Assembly (NCBI RefSeq): GCF_900115625.1
Contig: NZ_FOXD01000008.1
Span: forward strand, 84,372 to 148,371
Source of the DNA: Salibacterium halotolerans
GTDB taxonomy: Bacteria; Bacillota; Bacilli; Bacillales; Marinococcaceae
Reading direction: 5' to 3'
Length of the DNA: 64,000 bases
Part shown: one piece after another, positions 34,312-43,568 of the stretch
Layout: each line of letters begins with the position of its first letter
Position numbering within the stretch: the stretch's first letter is position 1
Notes under the pieces: generated by a model
What the model saw: only the letters and a program-made list of their open reading frames with translations
Told to the model about the DNA's origin: nothing
Database searches by the model: none
Program-made: the position numbers and the translations under genes

Positions 34312-34436
34312 TTCAACCGATAACACAACACAATTAATATTGTGTTGTGTTATCGGTTGAAAAACCTTACAATGGATCTAGTTTATGCAACACAATTTAC
34401 AAGAAGACACTAGGTTTGCAACGCAACACAATTTAT
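34312..34436 (+). promoter_or_regulatory. TnpI resolution site (IRS) of the Tn3-family transposon
   Basis: A perfect 23-bp inverted repeat (34312-34334 and 34339-34361, core ACACAACACAAT, 4-base centre TAAT) is followed by two direct copies of GCAACACAATTTA (34387 and 34423). Two core-site arms plus two accessory direct repeats just before tnpI is the layout described for Tn4430 cointegrate resolution, with CAACACAAT-like TnpI binding motifs. The site also overlaps the tnpI promoter region, so TnpI may repress itself. Confidence 0.8.
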
Positions 34437-34451
34437 GGAGGGGTTGTACAT

Positions 34452-35306
34452 ATGGATTTCCTTAACGAGTTCACATCTTATCTCCAGCAACAAGCAAAAA
34501 GTAACATTACCATCAAAGGATATAGGCAAGATATAAAACAATATTTCGAGTGGTTTCATAACTCGCATGGTAAAGAATGTAAATCCTTGTACCGTGAAAA
34601 TGTATTGGAATATGTTAGCTTCTTAAAAAATGTCAAGAGACAAAACGCAAAAACAATCAATCGAAAGATTAGCAGTCTTTCCAAGTTTAATTTCTTCCTC
34701 ATTAAAACAAATACACAGAACGATATCGTCGTAGATAAATCGGACATGTTAAAGGTTCAAACTTCTTATGCTTCCCCAACGAAAGTGACAGAAGTTGAGG
34801 TAAAACAGTTTTTGCAAAATGTATTGGAAAGTAGTAACAAGCGAAATTATGCCATCGTCGTTCTTATGGCTTACACCGGACTCCGTATTTCTGAGGCGCT
34901 TACCATTAAATTAGATGATTTTAATTTGCACACCGGCGAATGTATTATCCGAAATGGAAAAGGAGACAAGCAAAGAGTTGTGCTCTTTAACAGTAAGGTT
35001 ACTCTTGCCCTAAGACACTATTTAAAAATACGAGATAAATACGCGACTGCAGAGCATTCGCCCTATCTTTTTATCAGCAAAAAACGGGACAGGTTAGATC
35101 GGACAGTCGTGAATCGCATATTTAAGCATTTTAGTGATTCGGTAACCCCTCATCAATTACGCCATTTCTTTTGTTCGAATGGGATTGAAAAGGGACTTAG
35201 TATTCATGAGGTGGCAAACCAGGCGGGTCATTCAAATGTTCATACGACTTTACTGTATACTAATCCGGATCAAGCAAAATTAAAAAATAAAATGGAACTG
35301 CTTTAA
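34452..35306 (+). CDS. tnpI: TnpI tyrosine recombinase (transposon resolvase)
   Basis: 284 residues, the same length as Tn4430 TnpI. It has an N-terminal SAM-like core-binding domain (FLNEFTSYLQQQAKSNITIKGYRQDIKQYF). The catalytic domain has the Arg in YTGLRISEAL, HQLRHFFCSNG, a GHSNVHTTLLYTNP box and the nucleophilic Tyr in that last motif. It resolves transposition cointegrates at the adjacent inverted/direct repeat site. ATG 34452 (GGAGGGG upstream) is the start; the open frame from 34347 would begin inside the resolution site. tnpA follows after 27 bp. Confidence 0.9.
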   Translation: MDFLNEFTSYLQQQAKSNITIKGYRQDIKQYFEWFHNSHGKECKSLYRENVLEYVSFLKNVKRQNAKTINRKISSLSKFNFFLIKTNTQNDIVVDKSDMLKVQTSYASPTKVTEVEVKQFLQNVLESSNKRNYAIVVLMAYTGLRISEALTIKLDDFNLHTGECIIRNGKGDKQRVVLFNSKVTLALRHYLKIRDKYATAEHSPYLFISKKRDRLDRTVVNRIFKHFSDSVTPHQLRHFFCSNGIEKGLSIHEVANQAGHSNVHTTLLYTNPDQAKLKNKMELL

Positions 35307-35333
35307 ATATCCTTAAAAACTGGGGGATTTTCT

Positions 35334-38291
35334 ATGTCATCCATTGATCGAACGGCATACCCACGTTTCAAACTTAACTTCAGCAAAAACGAATTAAACA
35401 AAGTTTACACACCCACGTTAGAGGAGTTGCAATGGATTCGTAGCATTGCTCGTGGATCTTCTTCTGCCCTTAACCTTACGGTTTTACTGAAATGTTTTCA
35501 AAATCTCGGGTACTTTCCAAGGCTGGATGATATACCTCACGTGATTATTACGCATATTCGAGACGATCTTCATCTCGATAACAGAGCGAGTGTTGGTTAT
35601 CAAAACCATCGAACCCTTTATCGCCATTATCGATCCATTCGTGAATACGTAAACGTACGTCCTTTTGGAAGACAAGCCCAGAGAGTCGCCATGGATGCCA
35701 TTCGACAATCAGCCGAAACCATGGATCATCCGGCTGATTTGGTAAGCGTGGCAGTTGCTGAACTTGTGAATCATTCGTATGAGCTCCCAGCATTTAGCAC
35801 ATTGGACCGGTTAGCTCGACGTATTCGTCGGCTCATCAATGAACAATATTTTCAAAACGTTTTTGAGCAGTTACCTCAAGAAAAACGTCAACACATCGAA
35901 CAGTTGTTATATAAAAAAGAAGACCATTTTTACAGTCCGTATAATCGCTTGAAGCATTTACCTAAGAAACCCAATCTGTCCCAAATCAAAGAACAAATTG
36001 ACCTCTACCATTGGTTGTTATCGTTTGGAGATGGGAACAAATACTTGGAGGGGATCCCTCCCGTGAAAATCAAACATTTTGCCGGACAAGCGAAAGTCTT
36101 GGATGTCCAAGAAATCAAAGACTTTAGCGATGCCAAACGTTATACCCTTGTGCTGTCTTTGATTAATGATGTTCAGATGAAAACCCGGGATAATCTCGCC
36201 ACAATGCTGATGAAACGCATGGGTAATCTCCATAATTCCGGCAAAGACGAATTAGAAAAGATCCGTAACCAGCAACGGGAAAAGACCGAGCATCTCGTTT
36301 CAACATTCACGGAAGTTCTCTATACTTTGGAGGAGGATCCTTATGTCGAGGATGCCGGGCAAAAAATAAAAGATGTTTTGGAAGCACGAGGGAATGTCCG
36401 TACCCTGCTGGATGACTGTGAAGCCGTAGCGTCATATCATGGCAATAATTATTTGCCCCTGATTCTCAAATTCTTTCGGTCTTATCGCTCCACCTTGTTC
36501 CGTTTGGTGGAAACCCTGACCCTGACATCGACGAGTCAGGATACCTCCGTCCTACAAGCTCTGGGTTTTATCATAGAGCACCGTCATCGAAAAACCAATT
36601 GGTTGCCGGATGACGTTGACTTATCTTTTGCGACGGAGCAATGGAAACGAACGATGAGGGTGAAACAAAGCGGTGAATGGAAGCTTCACCGCAGGCATTT
36701 GGAAGTTTGCGTCTTTTCCTACATCGCCCAGGAGCTAAAGACCGGCGACATTTGTGTGCAAGGATCAGAAGCCTATGCTGATTATCGAGATCAATTGTTA
36801 AGTTGGGATGAATGCCAACCCATGCTGGAAGATTATTGCCAAGAAATGGGCTTTCCCATAGATGCTAAGGGATTTGTGAAACAGTTAAAAGTATGGATGA
36901 CCCAACAATCAAAAGAGGTCGAACATGCGTATCCTCAAAAAGAGCACGTTGTAACCATCAATGACGATGGTCAGCCCATTTTGAAAAAACCGCCAAGGAA
37001 CAAACCCGGTGCGACATTCAAACGTCTAGAAACTTCCATCGAGGAACATATGCCTGAGCATCATGTCATCGATATGCTTGGTAATGTGGATCATTGGGTG
37101 AACTGGAGTCGTCACTTTGGTCCTCTATCGGGGTCAGATCCCAAGTTGGAGCGTCCGAAAGAACGATATATCTTGAATACATTTACGCACGGGTGTAATT
37201 TGGGACCCAATCAAGCAGCACGGCATATGCGAGAAAATATCACGCCCAAAACGCTTTCCTTTGTTCATCAACGCCATGTTACGACGCAGAAATTGGACAA
37301 AGCCAATCAAGATATTATCAATGCCTATGCAACCTTGGATCTTCCCCAACGATGGGGAACCGGACAGACAGCTGCAGCTGATGGCACCCAGCGTGATACG
37401 TATGAGAACAATTTGCTTGCCGAAAATCATATTCGCTATGGCGGATATGGGGGCATTGCTTATCATCATATATCGGATAATTATATCGCCTTATTTAGCC
37501 ATTTCATTCCTTGCGGGGTATGGGAAGCTGTCTATATTATTGAGGGCCTTTTACAGAACGAGTCCGATGTTCAACCGGATAAGCTGTTTGCCGACACGCA
37601 GGGGCAATCCACACCGGTCTTTGCGCTCAGCTATTTATTAGGCATCCAACTCATGCCGCGCATTCGGAATATCAAAGCCTTAAAATTCTACCGTCCCACA
37701 AAGGATACAACATATGAACATATTGATGCGTTATTTAGCGATGCCATTGATTGGCCATTAATCGAAACGCATTGGCAAGATCTTATGCGGGTCGTGCTTT
37801 CCATAAAAGCCGGCAAAATGTCGTCGCCTCTTCTTCTTCGGAAGCTTAGCAATTATAGTCGTAAAAATCGCCTGTATCAAGCCTTCCGTGAACTCGGACG
37901 TGTCGTTCGTACCGTTTTCTTATTATTCTATATCTCTGATATGGATGTAAGAAAACAAATTACAGCCGAGACCAACAAAGTGGAAGCTTTTCATGGCTTT
38001 TCGGAGTGGCTTTCATTCGGTGGAAAGGGAATAATCGCTACAAACGATCCGGAGCAGCAAGAAAAGATAATAAAGTACAATGAATTGGTATCCAATGCCT
38101 TGATCTTTCACAATGTTGTGGATCTTACGAATGTATTACGTTCTTTATCAGAGGAGGGGTATGAGGTACATACCGATGATATTAGCCATCTAAGCCCTTA
38201 CTTGATGAGCCACATTAAAAGGTTTGGAGAATACACGATTAACTTGGAGATAGCACCTCATCCAGTCGATGGACGATTGGTATTAGATTAA
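35334..38291 (+). CDS. tnpA: Tn3 family transposase TnpA
   Basis: 985 residues, full length for the family. An N-terminal DUF4158-like DNA-binding part is followed by the DDE catalytic core: D in AAADGTQRDTYENN, D in KLFADTQGQSTPVF, and E in TNKVEAFHGFSEW. It binds the GGGG-ended inverted repeats and performs replicative transposition with 5-bp target duplications, as observed here. The gene stops 20 bp before the right inverted repeat. No frameshift is seen, so the transposon could still be active. Confidence 0.93.
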   Translation: MSSIDRTAYPRFKLNFSKNELNKVYTPTLEELQWIRSIARGSSSALNLTVLLKCFQNLGYFPRLDDIPHVIITHIRDDLHLDNRASVGYQNHRTLYRHYRSIREYVNVRPFGRQAQRVAMDAIRQSAETMDHPADLVSVAVAELVNHSYELPAFSTLDRLARRIRRLINEQYFQNVFEQLPQEKRQHIEQLLYKKEDHFYSPYNRLKHLPKKPNLSQIKEQIDLYHWLLSFGDGNKYLEGIPPVKIKHFAGQAKVLDVQEIKDFSDAKRYTLVLSLINDVQMKTRDNLATMLMKRMGNLHNSGKDELEKIRNQQREKTEHLVSTFTEVLYTLEEDPYVEDAGQKIKDVLEARGNVRTLLDDCEAVASYHGNNYLPLILKFFRSYRSTLFRLVETLTLTSTSQDTSVLQALGFIIEHRHRKTNWLPDDVDLSFATEQWKRTMRVKQSGEWKLHRRHLEVCVFSYIAQELKTGDICVQGSEAYADYRDQLLSWDECQPMLEDYCQEMGFPIDAKGFVKQLKVWMTQQSKEVEHAYPQKEHVVTINDDGQPILKKPPRNKPGATFKRLETSIEEHMPEHHVIDMLGNVDHWVNWSRHFGPLSGSDPKLERPKERYILNTFTHGCNLGPNQAARHMRENITPKTLSFVHQRHVTTQKLDKANQDIINAYATLDLPQRWGTGQTAAADGTQRDTYENNLLAENHIRYGGYGGIAYHHISDNYIALFSHFIPCGVWEAVYIIEGLLQNESDVQPDKLFADTQGQSTPVFALSYLLGIQLMPRIRNIKALKFYRPTKDTTYEHIDALFSDAIDWPLIETHWQDLMRVVLSIKAGKMSSPLLLRKLSNYSRKNRLYQAFRELGRVVRTVFLLFYISDMDVRKQITAETNKVEAFHGFSEWLSFGGKGIIATNDPEQQEKIIKYNELVSNALIFHNVVDLTNVLRSLSEEGYEVHTDDISHLSPYLMSHIKRFGEYTINLEIAPHPVDGRLVLD

Positions 38292-38310
38292 TAGATGGGA
38301 TTATTTCCCA

Positions 38311-38349
38311 TACTATGTCCTAATTTTACATGTATCTCGGAGCCCCCCC
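38311..38349 (-). repeat. Right terminal inverted repeat of the Tn3-family transposon
   Basis: The reverse complement begins GGGGGGGCTCCGAGATACA and pairs with 29708-29746. The GTATA target duplication follows at 38350-38354. Confidence 0.88.
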
Positions 38350-38354
38350 GTATA

Positions 38355-38720
38355 GGGGTGCGTATAATAGACGCTTATCTGGTCACAATCAACGGCCTCG
38401 GTCAGCTCACTGAATTCGGAACCGTTGTCGGATGTGATAGATGGAAAAATGGATGAAAAAGCGTCATCAAATCTGGTTTTGAGCCGCTGGACAGCTTGGT
38501 TCACAGCTTCCGCTGTTTTGGCCGCGATTTTCATGATAAGTTTCCGGCGTGTCTGCCGTTCGGTCAGAGTTAAGAGGGCAGCCCCTTTCCGGCGTGGTCT
38601 AGAACCGTATCGATTTCCCTGGGTTAGAATGGAGAAATACTGTGTCGCAATCTGTTTTTCACCAAACCACCGATACGGAGTCGTACGTTCGTGAGGGAAG
38701 AGAATGATTGCTAATCCCAC
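38355..38720 (-). pseudogene. IS30-type transposase relic, central part
   Basis: Minus-strand frame with KGAALLTLTERQTRRKLIMK, TSDNGSEFSELTEAVD (the DDE-motif region around the second Asp) and ISVYYTHPYT. This is the other half of the IS30 copy broken at 29707 by the Tn3-type transposon. The N-terminal part is scrambled. Beyond 38720 up to 38890 I see only AT-rich sequence with short ORF fragments. Confidence 0.75.
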
Positions 38721-38890
38721 ATCCTAATTCTTTAATTCCAGCTAACAGACTTCGTTTACACTCTTTCAAGAATCTGGACCTGATCCCGTATCCAAGTGAG
38801 ATTCGTAACGAAAAAGTGTTCAATCTTATCAACCAAAAAACTTTAATCTAGCAGTTACACATCTCAGTTTTCATCCTTTGAATACTTCCA

Positions 38891-39040
38891 AACGTGCATA
38901 TGCATGGTAAGATGCATATACACGAAACTCCTAACCTTTCTTGTTTCTAGGCAATTCAAGGATAAAAGGAGCTTGCGTGTTTTTTTACGCTCAAAAATGT
39001 TTAAAAATTCAAACATTTATTGTAAAGCCACATGTGAATC
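38891..39040 (-). repeat. Orphan ISL3-type element end
   Basis: Shares TCCTAACCTTTCTTGTTTCT, GGCAATTCAAG-ATAAA and CATTTATTGTA with the end of the decayed ISL3 element at 43400-43535. It contains the near-perfect hairpin GTGCATATGCAT / ATGCATATACAC. No transposase sequence is attached. Confidence 0.5.
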
Positions 39041-39113
39041 CAAAAAGGCATCCATAGGGTTTATTGGAAGGTTATAGACCCCATGAATGCTAGATACCTT
39101 GCAACTGTATAGC

Positions 39114-39540
39114 TTAGTACAACATGTTAAGATCACTCTCAATGTGTCCTTGATGAGTATACACGTGAGAATATCCTCCCCTAGATCCTTTAGTTATGCC
39201 ATAAAGAGTTTGACTACTATACACTCTTCCTCCACTGTCGCACCCACTGTAGACATGGTAGTACCTCTTAAACCATAGAATTGCGAACCAGAAATTTCAT
39301 AACTTACATCAGTACTAGACAAAGTACCGCATTGAGCTGATCCACTTGCGAATCCTGTCTGACAAACCGGAATTCCTTCTGAATCCTGTATCTCGTCTTG
39401 ATCTCCTGTTAATTGTCTGATTGCATTATTTATACTAATAGCGCCTGTCGGTTCACCAGATGTTAGAATGATGCCCATAGCCTCTACTGCACTAAAATAT
39501 TTCCAGTAGTCTTCACTATTATAACTAACTATTTACACTA
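39114..39540 (-). pseudogene. Trypsin/streptogrisin-like serine protease, truncated and frameshifted
   Basis: The minus-strand frame from about 39540 gives ISINNAIRQLTG and then VCQTGFASGSAQCGTLSSTD, typical of chymotrypsin-fold proteases of the streptogrisin type. After about 39245 the reading shifts to a second frame containing GCDSGGRVYSS, the catalytic-serine GDSGG box, and GSRGGYSHVY. The N-terminal half with the His and Asp is missing. The combination of truncation and frameshift makes it a relic. No single frame reads through all of it. Confidence 0.6.
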
Positions 39541-39606
39541 ATAAATTTAAATGTTAATTTATAGGTAGATTCAATACATAAAAGGAGTTTTTTGGAATGA
39601 AAAAAT

Positions 39607-40998
39607 GGGTCTAAACCATAATATGTTCTTGACTGCTTAATACTGAACTTTCTCTTCATTACACTCCAGCAAAATGCGTTGCTTGTACCCTTCGGGATTG
39701 CGAGTGAAGTAATGTCGACGCTGCAGAGCTTTGATTTTATTATTTTTGCCTTCGACGGCTGCATTCGTATAACGGAGTTTGTGATAATTACAAATCTCTT
39801 CCTGCCAAGTCTGCATCGTTTTTAAGCAGGACTTCACGGCTGGATGATCGATGGATGCTCCATCCTGCAGCCATCTCTGAAATCCTTTTTTGGCAAGGTT
39901 ATAGGAGGAACTTTTGTCGTACCAATCCATAAATGATTCTTTCCAGGCATGGGCTTGTTGAAGCAGCGGGGAATAAGACAGTAAAACAGAGAGCTCCTGC
40001 TGTTCCCTTTCCGTGAGACGATCCTGTCGTTTCCCTATCAAGTGGTGATTACGCTTTAGATGACGGCCGGCGTGAGGGGTTAACTTTTTTTGTTCCGTCT
40101 TCCGGATATGCTGCAGCGCCTCTGTGACGTAACGATTCACGTGATATCGGTCCGCTATGCGAATGGCAGAGGGATAGATTTCCTTGACAAACCTATGGTA
40201 ACTGCGTGCTAGATCAAGAACGACAGCTGTTGGTTGAAGGGTCCTCCATTCGGGGTTTTTCTCGATATAATCATGAAGTTCTTCCTTCGTGCGGCCGGGA
40301 ATCACATCAAGAAATGTTTCGCCGCGCAAATCATGCAACCCCGTGTTATAGGTGTGACCTTTTCGAATCGCAAAATCATCCAGGCCTAAAACAAGGGTTG
40401 GACGAGCCGCGGCTTCTTCCCTGCATTCCTTTTGGATACGTTGACTTTCGGTGTTCATCCATCGGTAAAACCATCGCGTCAGAGAGGTAACCGGCATCTG
40501 TAACAAGGCCGCTGCGTGTTTCACGGTGGCCCCTACCACATAAGAAGAAGCCTGCTTTTCAAATCTTTTGGTGACCTGTTTTTTCGGTTCTACGTCCTCG
40601 TAATCCCAGACAAAAGAAACCTTACAGGAATGACAATAAAGCCGAATGGCTGGCAGATGGAGAAATACTTTAGAACCAAAGGCTGCAAGGTCTCTTACTT
40701 TCCGGCGATAAGCCACACCGCGCCTAATAACGCGTTCTTTCGACCGGCAGGTTGGGCAGGACTGCAGCGAAGTGCAGGGTTCCACCCCAAATTCGATCGT
40801 ATCCATCTCTTTTTGAACGGAGGTAATCCTTAACTCTGGCAGGTCTAATAAATCATTGATAGAATGAAAGTACATCTGTATCCCTCTTTTGTTGGTTGGT
40901 GGTACTTTCAACATAACAGAGGGGCAGGTGTTTTTCATTTATGAGGGCCATTTAAACGCATCTATTTTATTGTCAAGAACATGTTTCGGTGTAGATCC
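39607..40998 (-). mobile_element. Intact ISL3-family insertion sequence
   Basis: 1392 bp with imperfect terminal inverted repeats of ~27 bp, ending GGGTCTAAACC (left) and GGATCTACACC (right, reverse complement), both continuing to ATGTTCTTGAC. It is flanked by the 8-bp direct repeat GAAAAAAT at 39599-39606 and 40999-41006, the target duplication size expected of ISL3 elements. It encodes one transposase on the minus strand. The insertion point lies four codons into a secreted-protein gene. Confidence 0.92.
39637..40875 (-). CDS. ISL3 family transposase
   Basis: 412 residues, full length. It has an N-terminal zinc-finger domain (CPTCRSKERVIRRG, LYCHSCKVSFVWDY), an HTH (VGATVKHAAALLQMPVTSLTRW), and the ISL3 DDE core: D in VLGLDDFAIRKG, D in AVVLDLARSYHRF and E in TNAAVEGKNNKIK. 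ATG 40875 has AAAGAGGGAT upstream; the open frame extends to 40938 without a ribosome site. The element's inverted repeats and target duplication are intact, so it is probably functional. Confidence 0.92.
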   Translation of the reverse strand: MYFHSINDLLDLPELRITSVQKEMDTIEFGVEPCTSLQSCPTCRSKERVIRRGVAYRRKVRDLAAFGSKVFLHLPAIRLYCHSCKVSFVWDYEDVEPKKQVTKRFEKQASSYVVGATVKHAAALLQMPVTSLTRWFYRWMNTESQRIQKECREEAAARPTLVLGLDDFAIRKGHTYNTGLHDLRGETFLDVIPGRTKEELHDYIEKNPEWRTLQPTAVVLDLARSYHRFVKEIYPSAIRIADRYHVNRYVTEALQHIRKTEQKKLTPHAGRHLKRNHHLIGKRQDRLTEREQQELSVLLSYSPLLQQAHAWKESFMDWYDKSSSYNLAKKGFQRWLQDGASIDHPAVKSCLKTMQTWQEEICNYHKLRYTNAAVEGKNNKIKALQRRHYFTRNPEGYKQRILLECNEEKVQY

Positions 40999-41587
40999 GA
41001 AAAAATTATTTAGTTTATTTTTCGTTGCTATCATTATAGCTGTGTCTGTATCGTCGCAATCGGCTATTGCAGAGACAAATCAATCAAAAGTAGCAAATTC
41101 AAGTAAAAAAGAAGCAGAACAAATTAATAAAGAAGCAGAACAAATTAAACCTTATATAAATTCTAAGGGCACTTTCGTAGAATTTAATAAAGAAGAAGCG
41201 ATTAAAAACGGTGTAAATAAGAATCTTGCTGAAAAAACCGCGGATGATATAAAAAAAATTAATCAAGAGATAAGAGATAACCAAAACAAGATAATGAGAT
41301 CAGTTACTCCTAATTGTCGTGGTGTAACTAAAGTCAATGATAATTGGTTTGACAATGTAATTTATTTAGACTCATGCAAAGCCCAAACTTTAGAAAATGC
41401 TTTGCAAGCAGGTGCTACTGCTTCAACTCTATCAGCGATTTTACCTCACATGACTATACCAGGATCAATCGCTGCGGGTTTTTTAAGCGTTGGCGAAATA
41501 GCTGTCTCTTCAGCAAATAATGGGAATACTGGAATTAGAATAAGGACTTCGAATTCAGGAGACTTATATTGGATACATTCTCAATAA
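40999..41587 (+). pseudogene. Secreted bacteriocin-like protein gene interrupted by ISL3
   Basis: Joining 39597-39606 with 41007 onward restores ATG-AAA-AAA-TTA, a GGAG-led start and a signal peptide (MKKLFSLFFVAIIIAVSVSS, cleavage near AIA-ET). The rest has a polar helical region, a Cys pair (NCRGV and LDSCKA), a hydrophobic Gly/Ala-rich stretch (ALQAGATASTLSAILPHMTI) and the ending GDLYWIHSQ. Small secreted Bacillus proteins with this layout and a WI-SQ end look like pore-forming bacteriocins, but that is inference. The current gene has lost its start, so it is probably silent unless read from the IS. Confidence 0.6.
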
Positions 41588-41604
41588 CAGGAGAATAAAA
41601 TGTT

Positions 41605-41811
41605 ATGAATAGTCTAATGGTAATAAGAAATATTTTGAGGGTGTTATTGCTTGTTACAGTCGTAATTAATGGTATCTATTCAGTTTTAGGGATGATTCAC
41701 CCCTATCAATATGAAGTACCTTCTATAACTTTTTATCCTATGTTGCCAATACTTTTAGCTTTAATTTATATAAATAATCTTATAAAGAAGCTAAATGAAA
41801 ATAGCCGTTAA
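41605..41811 (+). CDS. Small two-TM membrane protein, possible immunity partner
   Basis: 68 residues: a hydrophobic helix (LLLVTVVINGIYSVLGMI), a short outer loop, then a second helix (FYPMLPILLALIYI) and a basic tail. AGGAG at 41590-41594 precedes the ATG. It lies 17 bp after the interrupted secreted-protein gene. Two-helix proteins behind bacteriocin genes are often immunity factors; here this is a context guess only. Confidence 0.5.
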   Translation: MNSLMVIRNILRVLLLVTVVINGIYSVLGMIHPYQYEVPSITFYPMLPILLALIYINNLIKKLNENSR

Positions 41812-41869
41812 ATTAATTGATAGACCAGTTTAATGACAACTCTTTCATCAACTGCATCCAACTTATTTC

Positions 41870-42640
41870 TTCCGAAGCTTTGATAAAGGAGGCCGGGCCT
41901 ACGCTGTGCGTATGGCTTTTGGCGCGCTTATTATCAAGACCGGCTAGGGATCAGTGACCGGGAATTGGTGGAACAGGTCTGTGAGAATCCGTACCTTCAG
42001 TACTTTCTTGGGCTGTCTGCTTACCAGGAGGAGCCTCCGTTTCATGCCTCCTCGACGACCCATTTTCAGAAGCGTATCTCTCCCGACATGATTCAGCAGG
42101 TTAATGAGTGGATCACAGTGTCGCAACAGGAAGACCGGACATCCGATGACGATGATCTTCCGGATTCCGGGTCGGATGCAGGATTATCAGATCCTGCATC
42201 CCCAACAAGACGCATGATACAAAGCCTCCCCATAAAGGGTATCTATTGCTGGATGCTACATGCAATTCGGCGGATATAGCTTTTCCAACCGATGTAAATC
42301 TTCTCAATCAGGAAAGAAAAAACTGGAGGCCATCATTGATACATTGCATGAACCACAGCATGGTTTGGCAGCCAAACCGAGAACCTATCGCAGCAATACC
42401 CGGAAGGAATACTTGAAGATCACCAAACAAAAACAGCTGCAGTGTGTGCGTCGGGATTTCCGACATATCGCCGAAGGGGCATCGCGATCCGGACTGTTTC
42501 TTCTTTCAAGACCTCAGTACCGGGATCTGTTGGTCATACAGGAGGTATACCGGCAGCAGAAACAAATGATGGCTAACCGAACAACACAAATAGACCACCG
42601 GATTGTCAGCTTGACACAGCCGGTTCTAAGTCAATTTTTG
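41870..42640 (+). pseudogene. IS5/IS1182-like transposase relic
   Basis: Pieces in more than one frame: YAVRMAFGALIIKTRLGISD, then DRELVEQVCENPYLQYFLGL (the classic DUF772 region), a second piece LDATCNSADIAFPTDVNLLN with the first catalytic Asp, and LVIQEVYRQQKQMM with RIVSLTQP. Stops and frameshifts separate them, and the C-terminal Glu part is absent. The element is dead. Confidence 0.7.
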
Positions 42641-42667
42641 GGGTGGAGGCTGTCGGCCTCTGCCCCT

Positions 42668-43535
42668 TTATCCTAGTTGAACATCCTGATCTTTCATCTG
42701 ATGGTGTAATAAAATTTTACTCCGCAGCTGATCATATCGATGAAACCCAAAGGCATGGGATAAATTCAGATACCGTTCTAAATACCAGTACTGCTTCTCA
42801 CTCAGGCTTTCGAGGGATTTGTGAAAAACATGTTTCATGCGTTTGCACTTCTTGCGGTCGTATTCATGAAAGTCTTTCTCAACGTTCCGGAGAACCAGAT
42901 CCAGGGCCCAGTAAATATACTGGCAGAAATGAAAACGGTCCGCGATGATGATCGGAGATCCTAATGCCTGCTGGACAGCGGATTTAAAGGAAGGGCTCCT
43001 ATTCCACCACCACGATCTCCACCTTCGCCCCTTTTTCCCGTAAATATGGTTTGATGGTGACAGCTGTACGATCGATAAGGACTTGATACTTCCCATGGTC
43101 TGTATCACCTTTATACTCAGCAATGACCCCGGGTAGTTCTTTCACTTCCTGGATCATAGGTGCCGCCAGACGGTCAAACCGCCGCATAGCTGTTGAAGGA
43201 GACGTAAAAACGGACCTGCGGTATCTTTAAATTTCTTACCTTGAATGGTCCGAAGACCTAATGCTTGATTCCATTCCCCGTGTGACATTGATAACTCTCC
43301 ACCACACGGTTTTTTCCGGAAACTTCTTACCACAGGAACAGACATAACGCCGCTTTCGGTAAAATAGACACGATGTCCGTTCAAACAAAAACCGGGCACA
43401 TTCATGGTAAAATGCTTAGACACGCAACTCCTATCCTTTCTTGTTTCTGGACAATTCAAGTATAAAGGATAAGGGAGTTTGCGTGTTTTTTTAGCACGAA
43501 ATGGTTTTAAAACCCCAACATTTATTGTAGAACCC
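42668..43535 (-). pseudogene. ISL3-type transposase relic
   Basis: Minus-strand fragments in different frames: CLNGHRVYFTESGVMSVPVV, FDRLAAPMIQEVKELPGVIA, then IIADRFHFCQYIYWALDLVL and KCKRMKHVFHKSLESLSEKQ, in the order of an ISL3 transposase. Several frameshifts are present. The outer end (GGTTCTACAATAAATGTTGG on the minus strand, near 43532) is an ISL3-like terminal repeat, also left as an orphan copy at 38891-39040. It differs from the intact ISL3 at 39607. Confidence 0.7.
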
Positions 43536-43568
43536 AGGCAGGTCTCTTTCGGCTGCTGGGGCACCTCC

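Larger units (their letters stand above)
29708..38349 (+). mobile_element. Complete Tn3-family transposon (TnpI-TnpA type) with WYL/UvrA-like/SDR cargo
   Basis: 8642 bp bounded by 39-bp terminal inverted repeats beginning GGGG and sharing CTCCGAGATAC and AAAATTAGGACATAGTA. It is flanked by a perfect 5-bp direct repeat GTATA (29703-29707 and 38350-38354), and the joined flanks restore the IS30 sequence seen intact at 48320-48350. Contents in order: WYL regulator (minus), UvrA-like ABC protein, SDR, resolution site, tyrosine recombinase TnpI and transposase TnpA. The tnpI/tnpA pairing, sizes and site layout are those of the Tn4430/Tn5401 group of Bacillus. Confidence 0.92.

Noticed and set aside
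34347..34451. Longer N-terminus for TnpI
   Set aside because: It would start inside the palindromic resolution site without a ribosome site; ATG 34452 gives 284 residues as in Tn4430.
38350..39040. Complete IS30 or ISL3 element to the right of the transposon
   Set aside because: Only relics are present: the transposase lacks its N-terminus and the ISL3-type end has no transposase attached.
40889..40998. Secreted-protein gene starting inside the ISL3 element
   Set aside because: The frame is open there by chance; the true start (39597) lies on the other side of the IS, as shown by the target duplication and restored signal peptide.
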